From Nocardioides sp. (GTDB lineage: Bacteria; Actinomycetota; Actinomycetes; Propionibacteriales; Nocardioidaceae), in the NCBI RefSeq assembly GCF_030019515.1, contig NZ_JASEEQ010000009.1:142057-206056 (forward strand): a stretch of 64,000 nt of DNA, in the 5' to 3' direction. A program made the translations under genes and the position numbers. The notes under the pieces are model-generated. The model searched no databases, was not told the DNA's origin, and saw nothing but the letters and a program-made list of their open reading frames with translations. Positions 45,151 to 53,478 of this stretch are shown one piece after another. Positions within the stretch are counted from its first letter, which is position 1, and each line of letters starts with the position of its first letter.

Positions 45151-47688
45151 ATGATCAAGGCCGCCCTCAGGAGCCTGCTCGGGCGCAAGATGCGCCTGCT
45201 GATGAGCACGTTCGCGATCGTGCTCGGCGTCGCGTTCGTCGCCGGCTCGCTGATCTTCTCCGACATGCTCAACCGCAGCTTCACCGCGATCTTCGCCTCG
45301 AGCGTGGGCGACGTGATCGTGCGACCCGAGGGGGGCGCGTCCGTCGACGGCACCCCGTCGACGCTCACGGTCCCCTCCGACCTGATCCCGCGGCTCGAGT
45401 CGGTCCCGGGCGCCGCCCGGGTCGACGGCAACGTCAGCGCGGTCGGCGTCTTCGTCGTCAGCCGCGAGAACAAGCTGATCGGCGGCAACGGCGCCCCCGG
45501 CATCGCGGTGAGCTGGAGCGACGCGCCGGCCGGCCACGGCCTCGAGGGACTCTCCGTCGTCGAGGGCCGGGCGCCCGAGGGCGACGGCGAGGTCGCCCTG
45601 GACGTCTCGGCCGCGGAGAAGGCCGGGTACGACGTCGGCGACACGATCCGCGTGATCACCTCGACCGACACGCCGGTGCTCCAGCCGGAGCTGGTCGGTC
45701 TGGTCGACTTCGCCGACGGCGGCTCGCTCAACGGGGCGACCCTCACGGTCTTCGACACCGACTCGGCGCAGCGGATCTTCCTCGGCGGCCAGGACGCATA
45801 CACCGACGTGTGGGTCACCGCCGAGGGCGGCACCTCCCAGGCCGAGCTGCGCGACCGGGTCCGCGAGGAGCTGCCGGGCGACCTGGAGGCGATCACCGGC
45901 GACGACGCCGCCGACGAGAGCGGCAACATGCTGCTCGAGGCGGTCTCGTTCATCACCACGTTCCTGCTGATCTTCGCCGGCATCGCGCTGGTGGTCGGTG
46001 CGTTCCTCATCGCCAACACGTTCTCGATCCTGGTCGCGCAGCGCAGCCGCGAGCTGGCGCTGCTGCGCGCCCTGGGCGCCTCCCAGCGGCAGGTCACCCG
46101 CTCGGTGCTGGCGGAGGCGGCCGTCGTCGGCGCGCTCGGGTCCACGCTCGGCCTGGGGCTCGGCATCCTGCTCGCGCTGGCGATCCGGGCGATGTTCGCG
46201 CAGGTCGGCCTGGACCTCTCCGGCCAGGGGATCATCTTCGCCCCGCGCACGGTGATCGCCGGCTACACCGTGGGCGTGCTGATCACGATGGCGGCTGCCT
46301 GGCTGCCGGCCCGCCGTACGGCGCGGATCGCCCCCGTGCAGGCGCTCCGCGACGACGTGGCGCTCCCGGAGTCCTCGATCCACCGCCGCCTGGTCGCCGG
46401 CATCGTGCTGCTGGTCGTGGGTGCGGCCGCGCTCACCGCGGGGCTGTTCCTGGACGTCCCGCGGGCCGGGTGGCTCGTCGGCGGCGGCGTGCTGATGATC
46501 TTCCTCGGGGTGACCGCGGCCAGCCCGGTGCTCGCGCGCCCGGTCCTGCACCTGTTCGGCGTGCTGTACAGCCGGGTGTTCGGGCCGGTCGGCAACCTGG
46601 CGGGACAGAACGCGCGCCGGAACCCCCGGCGTACCACCGCGACCGCGTCGGCGCTGATGATCGGCCTCGCGCTCGCCACCACGATGGCGATCCTGGGCTC
46701 GTCGGCGAAGGCCAGCGTCGACCGGATCATCGAGGACAACTTCGTCGGCGACTACGTCGTGGGCAACGTCGTCGGCCAGGGGTTCTCGCCCGCGATCGGC
46801 GACCAGATGGCCCAGGTCGACGGTGTCCAGACGGTGGTGCGGCAGCGCTACGCGCCGGTGGAGGTCGAGGGCGACGACACCTACGTGGCCGCCGTCGACC
46901 GGCGCGACCTCGCGGGCCTGCTCGACCTGACGATGGCCGAGGGCAGCCGCGACGATCTGGTCGACGGCGCCGTGCTCGTGTCCGAGGAGTACGCCGCCGA
47001 CCACGGCGTGACCGTGGGCGACGAGCTCGAGATGGACACGCCCGCGGGCACCGACCGCTACCCCGTCGTGGGCGAGTACGAGGAGAACCCGCTGATCGGC
47101 GCCGGCGTCGTGACCACGCTGCCGACCCTGGCCGCGGCCGGCTACCCCGAGAGCGACAACCAGCTGATCATCGACACCGACGGGTCCCCGGGCGTCCACG
47201 AGCGGCTCGACGCGGTGGTCGCGGACCTGCCGGTCGTGTCGGTCAAGGACCAGGCCGAGTTCGCCTCGGAGCAGCGGGAGCCGATCGACCAGCTGGTGCT
47301 GATGATCTACGCGCTGCTCGGGCTGGCGCTGGTGATCGCGGTGCTCGGCATCGTGAACACGCTCGCGCTGTCGGTCATCGAGCGCACCCGCGAGCTCGGG
47401 CTGCTCCGCGCGATCGGCATCAGCCGCCGTCAGCTGCGCCGGATGATCGGCCTCGAGTCGGTCGTGATCGCGGTGCTCGGGGCGGTGCTCGGGCTGCTGC
47501 TCGGCCTGTGCTTCGGCGTGGTGCTGATGTACGCCCTGCGCGACGAGGGGCTCGAGGTGATCAGCGTCCCCGGTGTCCAGCTAGTGGTGTTCCTGGTGCT
47601 CTCGATCGTCATCGGCTTCCTGGCCGCGGTGTTCCCCGCACGCCGGGCCGCGCGTCTCGACGTACTGCGTGCCATTGCGGCAGAGTGA
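45151..47688 (+). CDS. ABC transporter permease with two FtsX domains
   Basis: 845 aa. N-terminal helix (MRLLMSTFAIVLGVAFVAGS), a large extracytoplasmic MacB_PCD-like domain, FtsX helices near 260-385 (FLLIFAGIALVVGAFLIANT, RSRELALLRALGASQRQVTR), a second outer domain, and C-terminal FtsX helices near 715-840 (LALVIAVLGIVNTLALSVIE, RTRELGLLRAIGISRRQLRR). Substrates could be peptides, lipids or drugs; in many actinobacteria these are antimicrobial-peptide-linked. No histidine kinase partner is nearby. Confidence 0.92.
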   Translation: MIKAALRSLLGRKMRLLMSTFAIVLGVAFVAGSLIFSDMLNRSFTAIFASSVGDVIVRPEGGASVDGTPSTLTVPSDLIPRLESVPGAARVDGNVSAVGVFVVSRENKLIGGNGAPGIAVSWSDAPAGHGLEGLSVVEGRAPEGDGEVALDVSAAEKAGYDVGDTIRVITSTDTPVLQPELVGLVDFADGGSLNGATLTVFDTDSAQRIFLGGQDAYTDVWVTAEGGTSQAELRDRVREELPGDLEAITGDDAADESGNMLLEAVSFITTFLLIFAGIALVVGAFLIANTFSILVAQRSRELALLRALGASQRQVTRSVLAEAAVVGALGSTLGLGLGILLALAIRAMFAQVGLDLSGQGIIFAPRTVIAGYTVGVLITMAAAWLPARRTARIAPVQALRDDVALPESSIHRRLVAGIVLLVVGAAALTAGLFLDVPRAGWLVGGGVLMIFLGVTAASPVLARPVLHLFGVLYSRVFGPVGNLAGQNARRNPRRTTATASALMIGLALATTMAILGSSAKASVDRIIEDNFVGDYVVGNVVGQGFSPAIGDQMAQVDGVQTVVRQRYAPVEVEGDDTYVAAVDRRDLAGLLDLTMAEGSRDDLVDGAVLVSEEYAADHGVTVGDELEMDTPAGTDRYPVVGEYEENPLIGAGVVTTLPTLAAAGYPESDNQLIIDTDGSPGVHERLDAVVADLPVVSVKDQAEFASEQREPIDQLVLMIYALLGLALVIAVLGIVNTLALSVIERTRELGLLRAIGISRRQLRRMIGLESVVIAVLGAVLGLLLGLCFGVVLMYALRDEGLEVISVPGVQLVVFLVLSIVIGFLAAVFPARRAARLDVLRAIAAE

Positions 47689-47790
47689 GCCCTGACACCA
47701 CGACGGATCTCTCGGTTTTGATCCCTCAAGTCCACGCCGTTCCCGCCGATCTGGGGACGCGGAGGTCGTTGTCTGCCTAAAGTTCCCTCT

Positions 47791-48510
47791 GTGGACGAGT
47801 TGCTGGTGACTGAGGGGCGTGCACTCAAGCACGTTCAGGTGCGCGAATACGTGCGCACTCTCGTCACGGGGGCGGCACCCGGTTCACCTGCACCATCTGA
47901 GCGTGAGCTGGTGCATCGGTTCGGGGTCGCCCGCATGACGGTGAGACAAGCCATGGATGCCCTCGTGGTCGAGGGCCTTCTCGAGCGGATTCCCGGGCGG
48001 GGCACCTTCGTGGCCCGCCCGCGGCGGGCCGTGAGCCGACTGACGAGCTACACCGAGGAGATGGCGCGGCGTGGCCTGCTGGCCGAGTCGCAGACGCTCC
48101 TCGCGCGCCGCGAGCAGGCCGGGCCGGGGGTGGCGCGGGCGCTGAACGTGACCGAGGGGGACGCGGTCATCCACTGGCGGCGGCTCCGCCGGGCCGACGG
48201 CGCGCCGATGTGCCTGGAGGACGCCTACCTCAACGAGGTGCTGCTCCCCGGCTTCCTGCAGACCGGCATGCCCACGAGCCTGTACGACGCGCTCGAGTCG
48301 CGCGCCCTGCGGCCGAACTGGGCCGAGGACTCGATCAACTCCGACGTGGCCACCGAGGAGGAGGCCGGTCTGCTGGACATCACCGCCGGCACCCCGGTGC
48401 TGCGGCACTCGCGTCGCGCGCTGTGCGGGGAGAAGGTCGTCGAGGTCTCGCGCACCGTCTATCGGGCCGACCGGTTCACGATGTGGATCCAGGTGGGCTC
48501 GGAGTCATAG
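47791..48510 (+). CDS. GntR-family regulator, HutC/UTRA subfamily
   Basis: 239 aa. N-terminal GntR winged helix (about 15-80: VREYVRTLVTGAAPGSPAPS, ELVHRFGVARMTVRQAMDAL, LLERIPGRGTFVARP) and a C-terminal UTRA effector domain (about 95-237). GTG 47791; TAAAGT at 47777-47782 is a -10 placed so that the mRNA would be leaderless. UTRA proteins sense sugars or amino-sugar phosphates. No target operon is adjacent. Confidence 0.9.
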   Translation: MDELLVTEGRALKHVQVREYVRTLVTGAAPGSPAPSERELVHRFGVARMTVRQAMDALVVEGLLERIPGRGTFVARPRRAVSRLTSYTEEMARRGLLAESQTLLARREQAGPGVARALNVTEGDAVIHWRRLRRADGAPMCLEDAYLNEVLLPGFLQTGMPTSLYDALESRALRPNWAEDSINSDVATEEEAGLLDITAGTPVLRHSRRALCGEKVVEVSRTVYRADRFTMWIQVGSES

Positions 48511-48522
48511 CGCCGCCGTGCA

Positions 48523-48610
48523 GGTTTCCCCGGCCAGCCGGGGAAACTGTCACTTGTTGGCCGAAACTTCAGCCGATAAGTACCGGTTTCCCCGGTCAAC
48601 CGGGGAAACC
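48523..48610. repeat. Structured intergenic repeat, copy C (doubled hairpin)
   Basis: GGTTTCCCC/GGGGAAAC arms around GGCCAGCC at 48523-48547; a middle segment CACTTGTTGG then CCGAAACTTC then AGCCGATAAG (48551-48580); then a second full hairpin with centre GGTCAACC at 48585-48610. Between the 3' end of the GntR gene and the 3' end of a minus-strand gene. Confidence 0.88.
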
Positions 48611-48664
48611 GACACGCGGGCAACCCGGCCGCGACCGACGTGTCGAGACCCGGTCGCGCAGCAG

Positions 48665-49021
48665 TCACAGTCCGCCCAGCGGCGCGACGACGTCGCCGCT
48701 CTCCTCGCAGACCCACACCGGGTCGGGGCCGCCGAGGTCGGGCTGGATGTAGAGCGCGTGCACGGGTGCGCCCGCGCCGCAGTCCAGGCACACCGGCCAC
48801 CGGCCGACGCTCTCGAACAGCGCGTCCTGCACGTCCTGGGCGACCAGCCCGGCGACGTACTGCTCGCCCTCCGGCCACTGCTCCGCCCACCACTTGCGCT
48901 GGGCGACGGCATCCTCGAGGGCCGAGACCGCCGCTGCTGTCGCGTGGTGTCGAGCCTGCAGGTCGGCGAGCACCCGGGCACGCGCGTCGAACAGCAGGGC
49001 GTTGTCCATGGCCCCCATCAT
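48665..49021 (-). CDS. Hypothetical protein with one Cys pair
   Basis: 118 aa, not recognised. N-terminal ~60 residues are predicted helical (ARARVLADLQARHHATAAAV, ALEDAVAQRKWWAEQWPEGE). The C-terminal part has CLDCGAG and a single later Cys, then GDVVAPLGGL. Start ATG 49021 or ATG 49009 (MDNALLF). No membrane segment. The PEGEQYVAGLVAQDVQDALF stretch is helix-like. Divergent from cutC by 62 bp. Confidence 0.6.
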   Translation of the reverse strand: MMGAMDNALLFDARARVLADLQARHHATAAAVSALEDAVAQRKWWAEQWPEGEQYVAGLVAQDVQDALFESVGRWPVCLDCGAGAPVHALYIQPDLGGPDPVWVCEESGDVVAPLGGL

Positions 49022-49083
49022 GCCCCGCGGTCGGTAGCGCGCGGCGTCCCGATCGGGGCGCTCCCGCGGCCTACCATCTCCCC

Positions 49084-49839
49084 ATGAGCCAGGCGCTCCT
49101 CGAGGTCACGACCCTCGACCCGCGCGACGTGCCGGGAGCGGTGGAGGGTGGCGCGGACCGTCTCCACGTGGTCGCCCGCGACGCCGCGGTGGCCACCTCG
49201 CCCGAGCCCGCGCTGGTCTCCGCGGTGTGCCGCGAGAGCGACCTGCCGGTCTTCGTGCTGCTGCGGCTCAACCAGAGCTGGACGACGACCGGCGGCGAGC
49301 TGACCCGGCTGGTCGGGCTCGCCGAGGACTATCTCGGCTGCGGTGCGACCGGCGTGGCGTTCGGGTTCCTCGACGCCGACCTCGAGGTCGACCGGGAGGT
49401 GTGCGCGCACCTCGCGGGCGCGCTGCCGAACGTGCCGTGGACCTTCGGGCGGGCGGTCGACGACACCTTGGACCTGCGCCGCTCCTGGCGCCGGCTCCTC
49501 GAGCTCCCCGGCCTGGTCGGGGTCCGGTCGGCGGGCTCGCCGCGCGGTCTCGGGGCCGGGTACGACGAGCTGTTGGCGCTGGCCTCCGGCGATCCGGCGG
49601 TGGCGCGGCTGCTGATGCCGGGCGGCGGGCTGCTGGCCGAGCACGTCCCGTGGTTCGTGCGCGCGGGGGTGCGCCAGTTCCACCTCGGGGCGCAGGTGCG
49701 CCCGGGGGCGTCGTACAAGGCGTTCGTCGAGGCCGGGCACGTGCGCTCCTGGCGGCTGCTCCTCGACGACGTGGTGCACAACGTGGCCGGCGAGACCGCG
49801 CGCCGCGAGCACGAGCGAGCGGCGCGCCCGGCCGGATGA
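49084..49839 (+). CDS. cutC: CutC-family protein
   Basis: 251 aa TIM-barrel. N-terminal LLEVTTLDPRDVPGAVEGGADRL is close to the CutC start (EVCV....A..GGADRIEL), and VGVRSAGSPRGLGAGYDELL fits the SGG... region. The classical MIRPRGGDF motif is replaced by FVLLRLNQSW, so this is a divergent member and a role in copper handling is uncertain. ATG 49084; stop overlaps the DUF4031 start (ATGA). Confidence 0.75.
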   Translation: MSQALLEVTTLDPRDVPGAVEGGADRLHVVARDAAVATSPEPALVSAVCRESDLPVFVLLRLNQSWTTTGGELTRLVGLAEDYLGCGATGVAFGFLDADLEVDREVCAHLAGALPNVPWTFGRAVDDTLDLRRSWRRLLELPGLVGVRSAGSPRGLGAGYDELLALASGDPAVARLLMPGGGLLAEHVPWFVRAGVRQFHLGAQVRPGASYKAFVEAGHVRSWRLLLDDVVHNVAGETARREHERAARPAG

Positions 49840-50099
49840 TCCTCATCGACCCGCCGAACGCGGCCGGACACGGTCGGCTGTGGTCGCACCTGGCCAGCGA
49901 CGCGTCCTACGACGAGCTGCACGCCTTCGCCGCCGTCCTCGGCATCCCGGCGCGCGGCTTCGACCGCGACCACTACGACGTGCCGGCCGAGCGCTACGCC
50001 GACGTGGTCGCCGCCGGCGCCACCCCGGTCTCCTCCCGCGAGCTCGTGCACCGGCTGGTCGCGACCGGTCTGCGCCGCCGCAAGGGTGGTGGCCCCTGA
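49836..50099 (+). CDS. DUF4031 protein
   Basis: 87 aa, matching the whole small DUF4031 family in pattern: MILIDPPNAAGHGRLWSHLA, SDASYDELHAFAAVLGIP, RGFDRDHYDVPAERYADVVA, GATPVSSRELVHRLVATGLR. Function unknown; often beside CutC-like or HD proteins in actinobacteria. The ATG overlaps the cutC stop by 4 bp. Confidence 0.85.
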   Translation: MILIDPPNAAGHGRLWSHLASDASYDELHAFAAVLGIPARGFDRDHYDVPAERYADVVAAGATPVSSRELVHRLVATGLRRRKGGGP

Positions 50100-50139
50100 C
50101 GATCGCGGGGCCCCTCCCGGGGCGACGACCCCGGGAACG

Positions 50140-50763
50140 TCAGGGACTGCCGGTCAGGCGCCCGAGGGAGGCGAGCTCGCGCTCGACGTTGTCGAGGGCG
50201 GCGTCCTCCCAGACCGCCCGGGCATGCGCGGTGTGGAACAGGTGGGGCTTGGCGAGCAGGTCGCCGAGCACGGCGGCCCGGCCCTGGGCGAACAGGTCGT
50301 CGGGCACGTCGGCGTACTCCTGGCGGACCGCGGCGACGTACGCCGCGTACCGCTCGGCGGGTGCCGCGAGGATGGCGAGGTCGGCGTCGCAGAGCGCGGC
50401 GCCGTTGCGGTCGCCGCGCGCGGGCCGGTGCCGCTCGGTGAGCAGCACCAGCCGCACCACCTCGTCGACCAGGTCCGGCGCGACCAGGGTGGGGAGGGCC
50501 TCGGCGGCCCAGGCCGCGGAGCGGCGCTCCGCCTCGGGCCGCCCGTCGTACACGCCGTCGTGGAACCAGGCGGCGAGCAGCACGGCCATCCGGTCGAAGG
50601 CCTCGCCCCGCGCCGAGAGCTCGTGGACCCGCTCGAGCACCTCGGCGAGGTGCTGGGTGTCGTGGTAGTGCCGCTCGGGGTGGGCGTAGGCCGCCACCAG
50701 TCGCGCGGCGAGCTCACGGGCGCCGGCCAGTGGCCAGGCGAGCAGCAGGTCCACGGGGCTCAT
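50140..50763 (-). CDS. HD-domain metal-dependent phosphohydrolase
   Basis: 207 aa. Metal ligands H34 (HYHDTQH), H68-D69 (WFHDGVYD) and a C-terminal Asp (CDADLAIL). The HYHDTQHLAEVL plus FHDGVYD pattern is that of a common bacterial HD subgroup thought to act on nucleotides or small phosphate esters. Substrate unknown. The start at 50763 is 44 bp from a KstR-like operator shared with the divergent NTF2-fold gene. Confidence 0.85.
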   Translation of the reverse strand: MSPVDLLLAWPLAGARELAARLVAAYAHPERHYHDTQHLAEVLERVHELSARGEAFDRMAVLLAAWFHDGVYDGRPEAERRSAAWAAEALPTLVAPDLVDEVVRLVLLTERHRPARGDRNGAALCDADLAILAAPAERYAAYVAAVRQEYADVPDDLFAQGRAAVLGDLLAKPHLFHTAHARAVWEDAALDNVERELASLGRLTGSP

Positions 50764-50806
50764 TCAAGACCGTGGACGCCGGCACCCGCTACGGTGGTCC
50801 GGCAAC

Positions 50807-50820
50807 GAGAACGTGTTCTA
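50807..50820. promoter_or_regulatory. KstR-like operator
   Basis: GAGAACGTGTTCTA has AGAAC and GTTCT arms around GT and fits the KstR motif TNNAACNNGTTNNA except for the first base. It lies 14 bp upstream of ATG 50835, between divergent genes. Confidence 0.5.
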
Positions 50821-50834
50821 GAGCTGGAGGGCCG

Positions 50835-51209
50835 ATGGCCGCGAGCAGGGAGCGGGTCCGCGAGGTCGTGGACCGGTACGTCGAGCTGGTGGCCACCGGC
50901 CCGTCGGAGGACATCGTCGCGCTGTACGCCGAGGACGCGGTCGTCGAGGATCCCGTCGGGTCGGAGCCCCGGGTGGGGCACGCCGCGATCCGCGAGTTCT
51001 ACTCGACCCTGGACGGCCTGGACCAGCGGACCCGGCTGCTGGCCGTGCGGATCGCCGGCGGCGAGGCGGCCTTCCACTTCGAGGTCGTGACGCGGGCCGA
51101 CGGCGCGACGTACACGCTCGCGCCGGTCGACGTGATGGCCTTCGACGACGGCGGCCGGATCACCAGCATGCGCGCCTACTGGGGCGAGGACGACCTGACG
51201 GTCGGCTAG
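50835..51209 (+). CDS. NTF2-fold SnoaL/ketosteroid-isomerase-like protein
   Basis: 124 aa. Fold pattern of nuclear-transport-factor-2-like enzymes: RVREVVDRYVELVATGPSED, IVALYAEDAVVEDPVGSEPR, GHAAIREFYSTLDGLDQRTR, VDVMAFDDGGRITSMRAYWG. The last motif (I..M.A.WG) is typical of steroid delta-isomerase-like proteins. GGAGG precedes the ATG by 6 bp. The KstR-like operator suggests a steroid or lipid link; activity unproven. Stop codon TAG shares CTAG with the convergent gene's stop. Confidence 0.82.
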   Translation: MAASRERVREVVDRYVELVATGPSEDIVALYAEDAVVEDPVGSEPRVGHAAIREFYSTLDGLDQRTRLLAVRIAGGEAAFHFEVVTRADGATYTLAPVDVMAFDDGGRITSMRAYWGEDDLTVG

Positions 51210-52465
51210 CAGTTCTCGCTCGTGCGGGGGAGCGCGAGCTCGCCGACGAAGGTCTCCTGGCCGGAGGTGAGGTCGTAGGAGCCCTCGGCCGGGAACGACG
51301 CCTGCTCGAAGTGGCACCACCGCTCGCCGATCATGTAGCCCCCGCTCTGCTCGGTGGGCTGCACGTCGATCACCAGGCCGGACTGGGTCGCGAGCTGGCC
51401 CTCGAGCTTGAAGTCGCCGTTCGCGTCGCTGAACGCCGTGGCGATCGGGTCGCCGTCCGCGTCGTAGAGGGTCACCTCGGCGCCCTTGGCGCCCTCGTAC
51501 GGCGGCGCCAGGGTGAAGGTCGGGTCGCCGCCGTCGACGAGCGTGCCGGTGACCCAGCCACCGCGCTTGGTGACCCGGAACTTGCCGAAGGTCGGCCGGC
51601 TCGAGCGCACCGTGGCGTCCTTGACCGCTCCCTCGGCGGCGAACCAGACCCCGGCGCCGTCGAACTTCGCGGTGTAGCCGCCCGGGTAGAGGCCCTTGAA
51701 GACGAACGTGCCGTTGCTGGAGGTGTCGGTCCACCACTGGCCGGTCTGCTTGCTCATCACGGTCAGGGTGGCCTTGCGGGCCAGCAGCCCGTTCGGCGTG
51801 AAGAGGTAGACCGTCAGCTCCCCGGCGCGGGTCGCGAGCCGGACCGGGAGGTTCTTGATCCGGCCGGACTTCACCGTGCCCGCCCAGGTGCTCTTGCCGA
51901 CCCAGGTCCGGGCCCGGTCGAAGGTGAACACGGAGTACTGGCTCTGCGGCAGTCCGCCGACCGCGAACTGGCCGCGGTCGTCCGCGATCGTCGAGAAGGA
52001 CTGCTGCCCGCGGTTCGCGGCCACGATGGTCGCGCCCGTCAGCGGTCGGCCCATGCCGTTGACGGCCTTGCCGGTGATGGCCGCGCCGGCCCTCATCGTG
52101 ACGTTGCGCGTGGAGAGATCGTTCGCCCGCACGGTGACCTGGACGTCGGTGGGGGCGTACTTGGTGACGTCGTACGCCGGCCGCTGGTCGACGAACTGGA
52201 GGTAGTAGGTCCCCGGGTCGAGCGTGAGCGAGTAGCTGCGCGCGCTGCCCAGCTTGCGCTGGCCGACGTAGTTCCAGCCGGCGTCGAACCACAGCAGCTT
52301 GAGGGCCGGGCACTTCCCCAGCTTCGGGCAGGTGATGCTCCCGTTCGCGAGGCCCTGGTCGGTCCTGGCCTGCGCGGCCGGGCCGGTGCCCACGACCGCG
52401 AGCGCGGCGAGCAGCGCGACCACGAGCAGCAGCACGGGACGCGCCCTGCGGACGGAGGCGAGCAT
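51206..52465 (-). CDS. Secreted protein with carboxypeptidase-regulatory-like (CnaB/Bact_Ig) domains
   Basis: 419 aa. Signal peptide in VRRARPVLLLVVALLAALAV followed by GTGPAAQA. The mature part is beta-rich with CarboxypepD_reg-like units (AGAAITGKAVNGMGRPLTGA, TIADDRGQFAVGGLPQSQYS, GTLVDGGDPTFTLAPPYEGA, SDANGDFKLEGQL). Two Cys near the N-terminus (TCPKLGKCPALK) and one at the extreme C-terminus. Start ATG 52465 puts the signal peptide at the terminus; an upstream ATG at 52504 adds 13 polar residues. Role probably adhesion or envelope. Convergent 4-bp overlap with the NTF2-fold gene. Confidence 0.75.
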   Translation of the reverse strand: MLASVRRARPVLLLVVALLAALAVVGTGPAAQARTDQGLANGSITCPKLGKCPALKLLWFDAGWNYVGQRKLGSARSYSLTLDPGTYYLQFVDQRPAYDVTKYAPTDVQVTVRANDLSTRNVTMRAGAAITGKAVNGMGRPLTGATIVAANRGQQSFSTIADDRGQFAVGGLPQSQYSVFTFDRARTWVGKSTWAGTVKSGRIKNLPVRLATRAGELTVYLFTPNGLLARKATLTVMSKQTGQWWTDTSSNGTFVFKGLYPGGYTAKFDGAGVWFAAEGAVKDATVRSSRPTFGKFRVTKRGGWVTGTLVDGGDPTFTLAPPYEGAKGAEVTLYDADGDPIATAFSDANGDFKLEGQLATQSGLVIDVQPTEQSGGYMIGERWCHFEQASFPAEGSYDLTSGQETFVGELALPRTSENC

Positions 52466-52522
52466 GGCGTCAATCGTAGGTGCGCCGGCTTCGGGAGCGC
52501 TCAAGCCAGGATCAGCGTTTGC

Positions 52523-53392
52523 TCAAGATGCGGTACGGCGGGTGCGCTGCTCGCGCCCGGGTGCCATCGCCCACCGGATGGTGCCGGTCGCGATCGTGCC
52601 GAGCGCCCGCACCACGGTGCGCTCGGAGACCGGCAGCCACGGCAGCCGCAGCGGTCGCCGGGTCCAGCGCGGCATCAGCGCGACCGCGGCGGCCACCAGC
52701 ACGCCGTACGGTGCCCGCGCGGCCAGCGGCAGCGGCGGGCGCAGCAGCACGTAGGACACGGCCTCCCGGGCCTCGCGCGTCGCACGCAGCTCGGGGCGGT
52801 ACGCCGCCAGCGCCGCCGCCAGCCCGGCCTCCGTGGTGGGCGGGTCGACGACGCCGAGCCGCCGGGCGACCTCGGCGGTCTGCGCGACGTAGCGGTCCCG
52901 GTCGGCGCCGACGAGCGGCTCCTTGCCGTAGACGGTGTGCGCCCGCAGGAAGCTGTCGACCTCCGCCACGTGGACCCAGCCGAGCAGGTGCGGGTCGGAG
53001 GCGGCGTACGGCGTCCCGTCCGGCAGGGTGCCGACCACGCGCTCGTGGATCGCCCGGACCGTGTCGACCGCGCGCTGGGCGTCCTCGGCGTGGCCGAAGG
53101 TGGTCACGGCCAGGAACCGGCTGGTGCGAGCCAGCCGGCCCCACATGTCGCCGCGGTAGCCGGAGTGCTCCGCCACCCCGCGCATCGCCGCCGGGTGCAG
53201 GGTCTGGAGCAGCAGGGCACGGATGCCGCCGACGAACATCGAGGCGTCACCGTGCACCCGGGCGATCGGGCTGTCCGGCTCGAACCACCGCGGCCCCGGT
53301 CGCCCGTGGATGCGCTCGGCGTGCCGGGCGCCGTCCGGCCCCGCCACCCGCAGGAACAGCTCGCGGCCCAACCGCTCACGGATCCCCGACAT
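52523..53392 (-). CDS. DUF2236 / MpaB-type oxygenase
   Basis: 289 aa. Family landmarks: ARVHGDASMFVGGIRALLLQ, TLHPAAMRGVAEHSGYRGDM, GRLARTSRFLAVTTFGHAED, HLLGWVHVAEVDSFLRAH, with several His that in rubber oxygenase Lcp and MpaB relatives bind a b-type haem. The C-terminus is basic (TRRPLRLPWLP) and may be membrane-near. Substrate unknown. Single gene between the secreted CarboxypepD-like protein and serA. Confidence 0.85.
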   Translation of the reverse strand: MSGIRERLGRELFLRVAGPDGARHAERIHGRPGPRWFEPDSPIARVHGDASMFVGGIRALLLQTLHPAAMRGVAEHSGYRGDMWGRLARTSRFLAVTTFGHAEDAQRAVDTVRAIHERVVGTLPDGTPYAASDPHLLGWVHVAEVDSFLRAHTVYGKEPLVGADRDRYVAQTAEVARRLGVVDPPTTEAGLAAALAAYRPELRATREAREAVSYVLLRPPLPLAARAPYGVLVAAAVALMPRWTRRPLRLPWLPVSERTVVRALGTIATGTIRWAMAPGREQRTRRTAS

Positions 53393-53478
53393 GTGTCGAG
53401 CCTAGGTCGCCCCCCGGTCCTGCCGGCGATGATGGTGCGTGCTCGGGCGGGTCTGTGCGGTGGTGTCGGGTGGCCCGG

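Noticed and set aside
49084..49839. Confident assignment of CutC as a copper-tolerance protein
   Set aside because: The core CutC motif is changed and no copper genes are nearby; only fold-level naming is supported.
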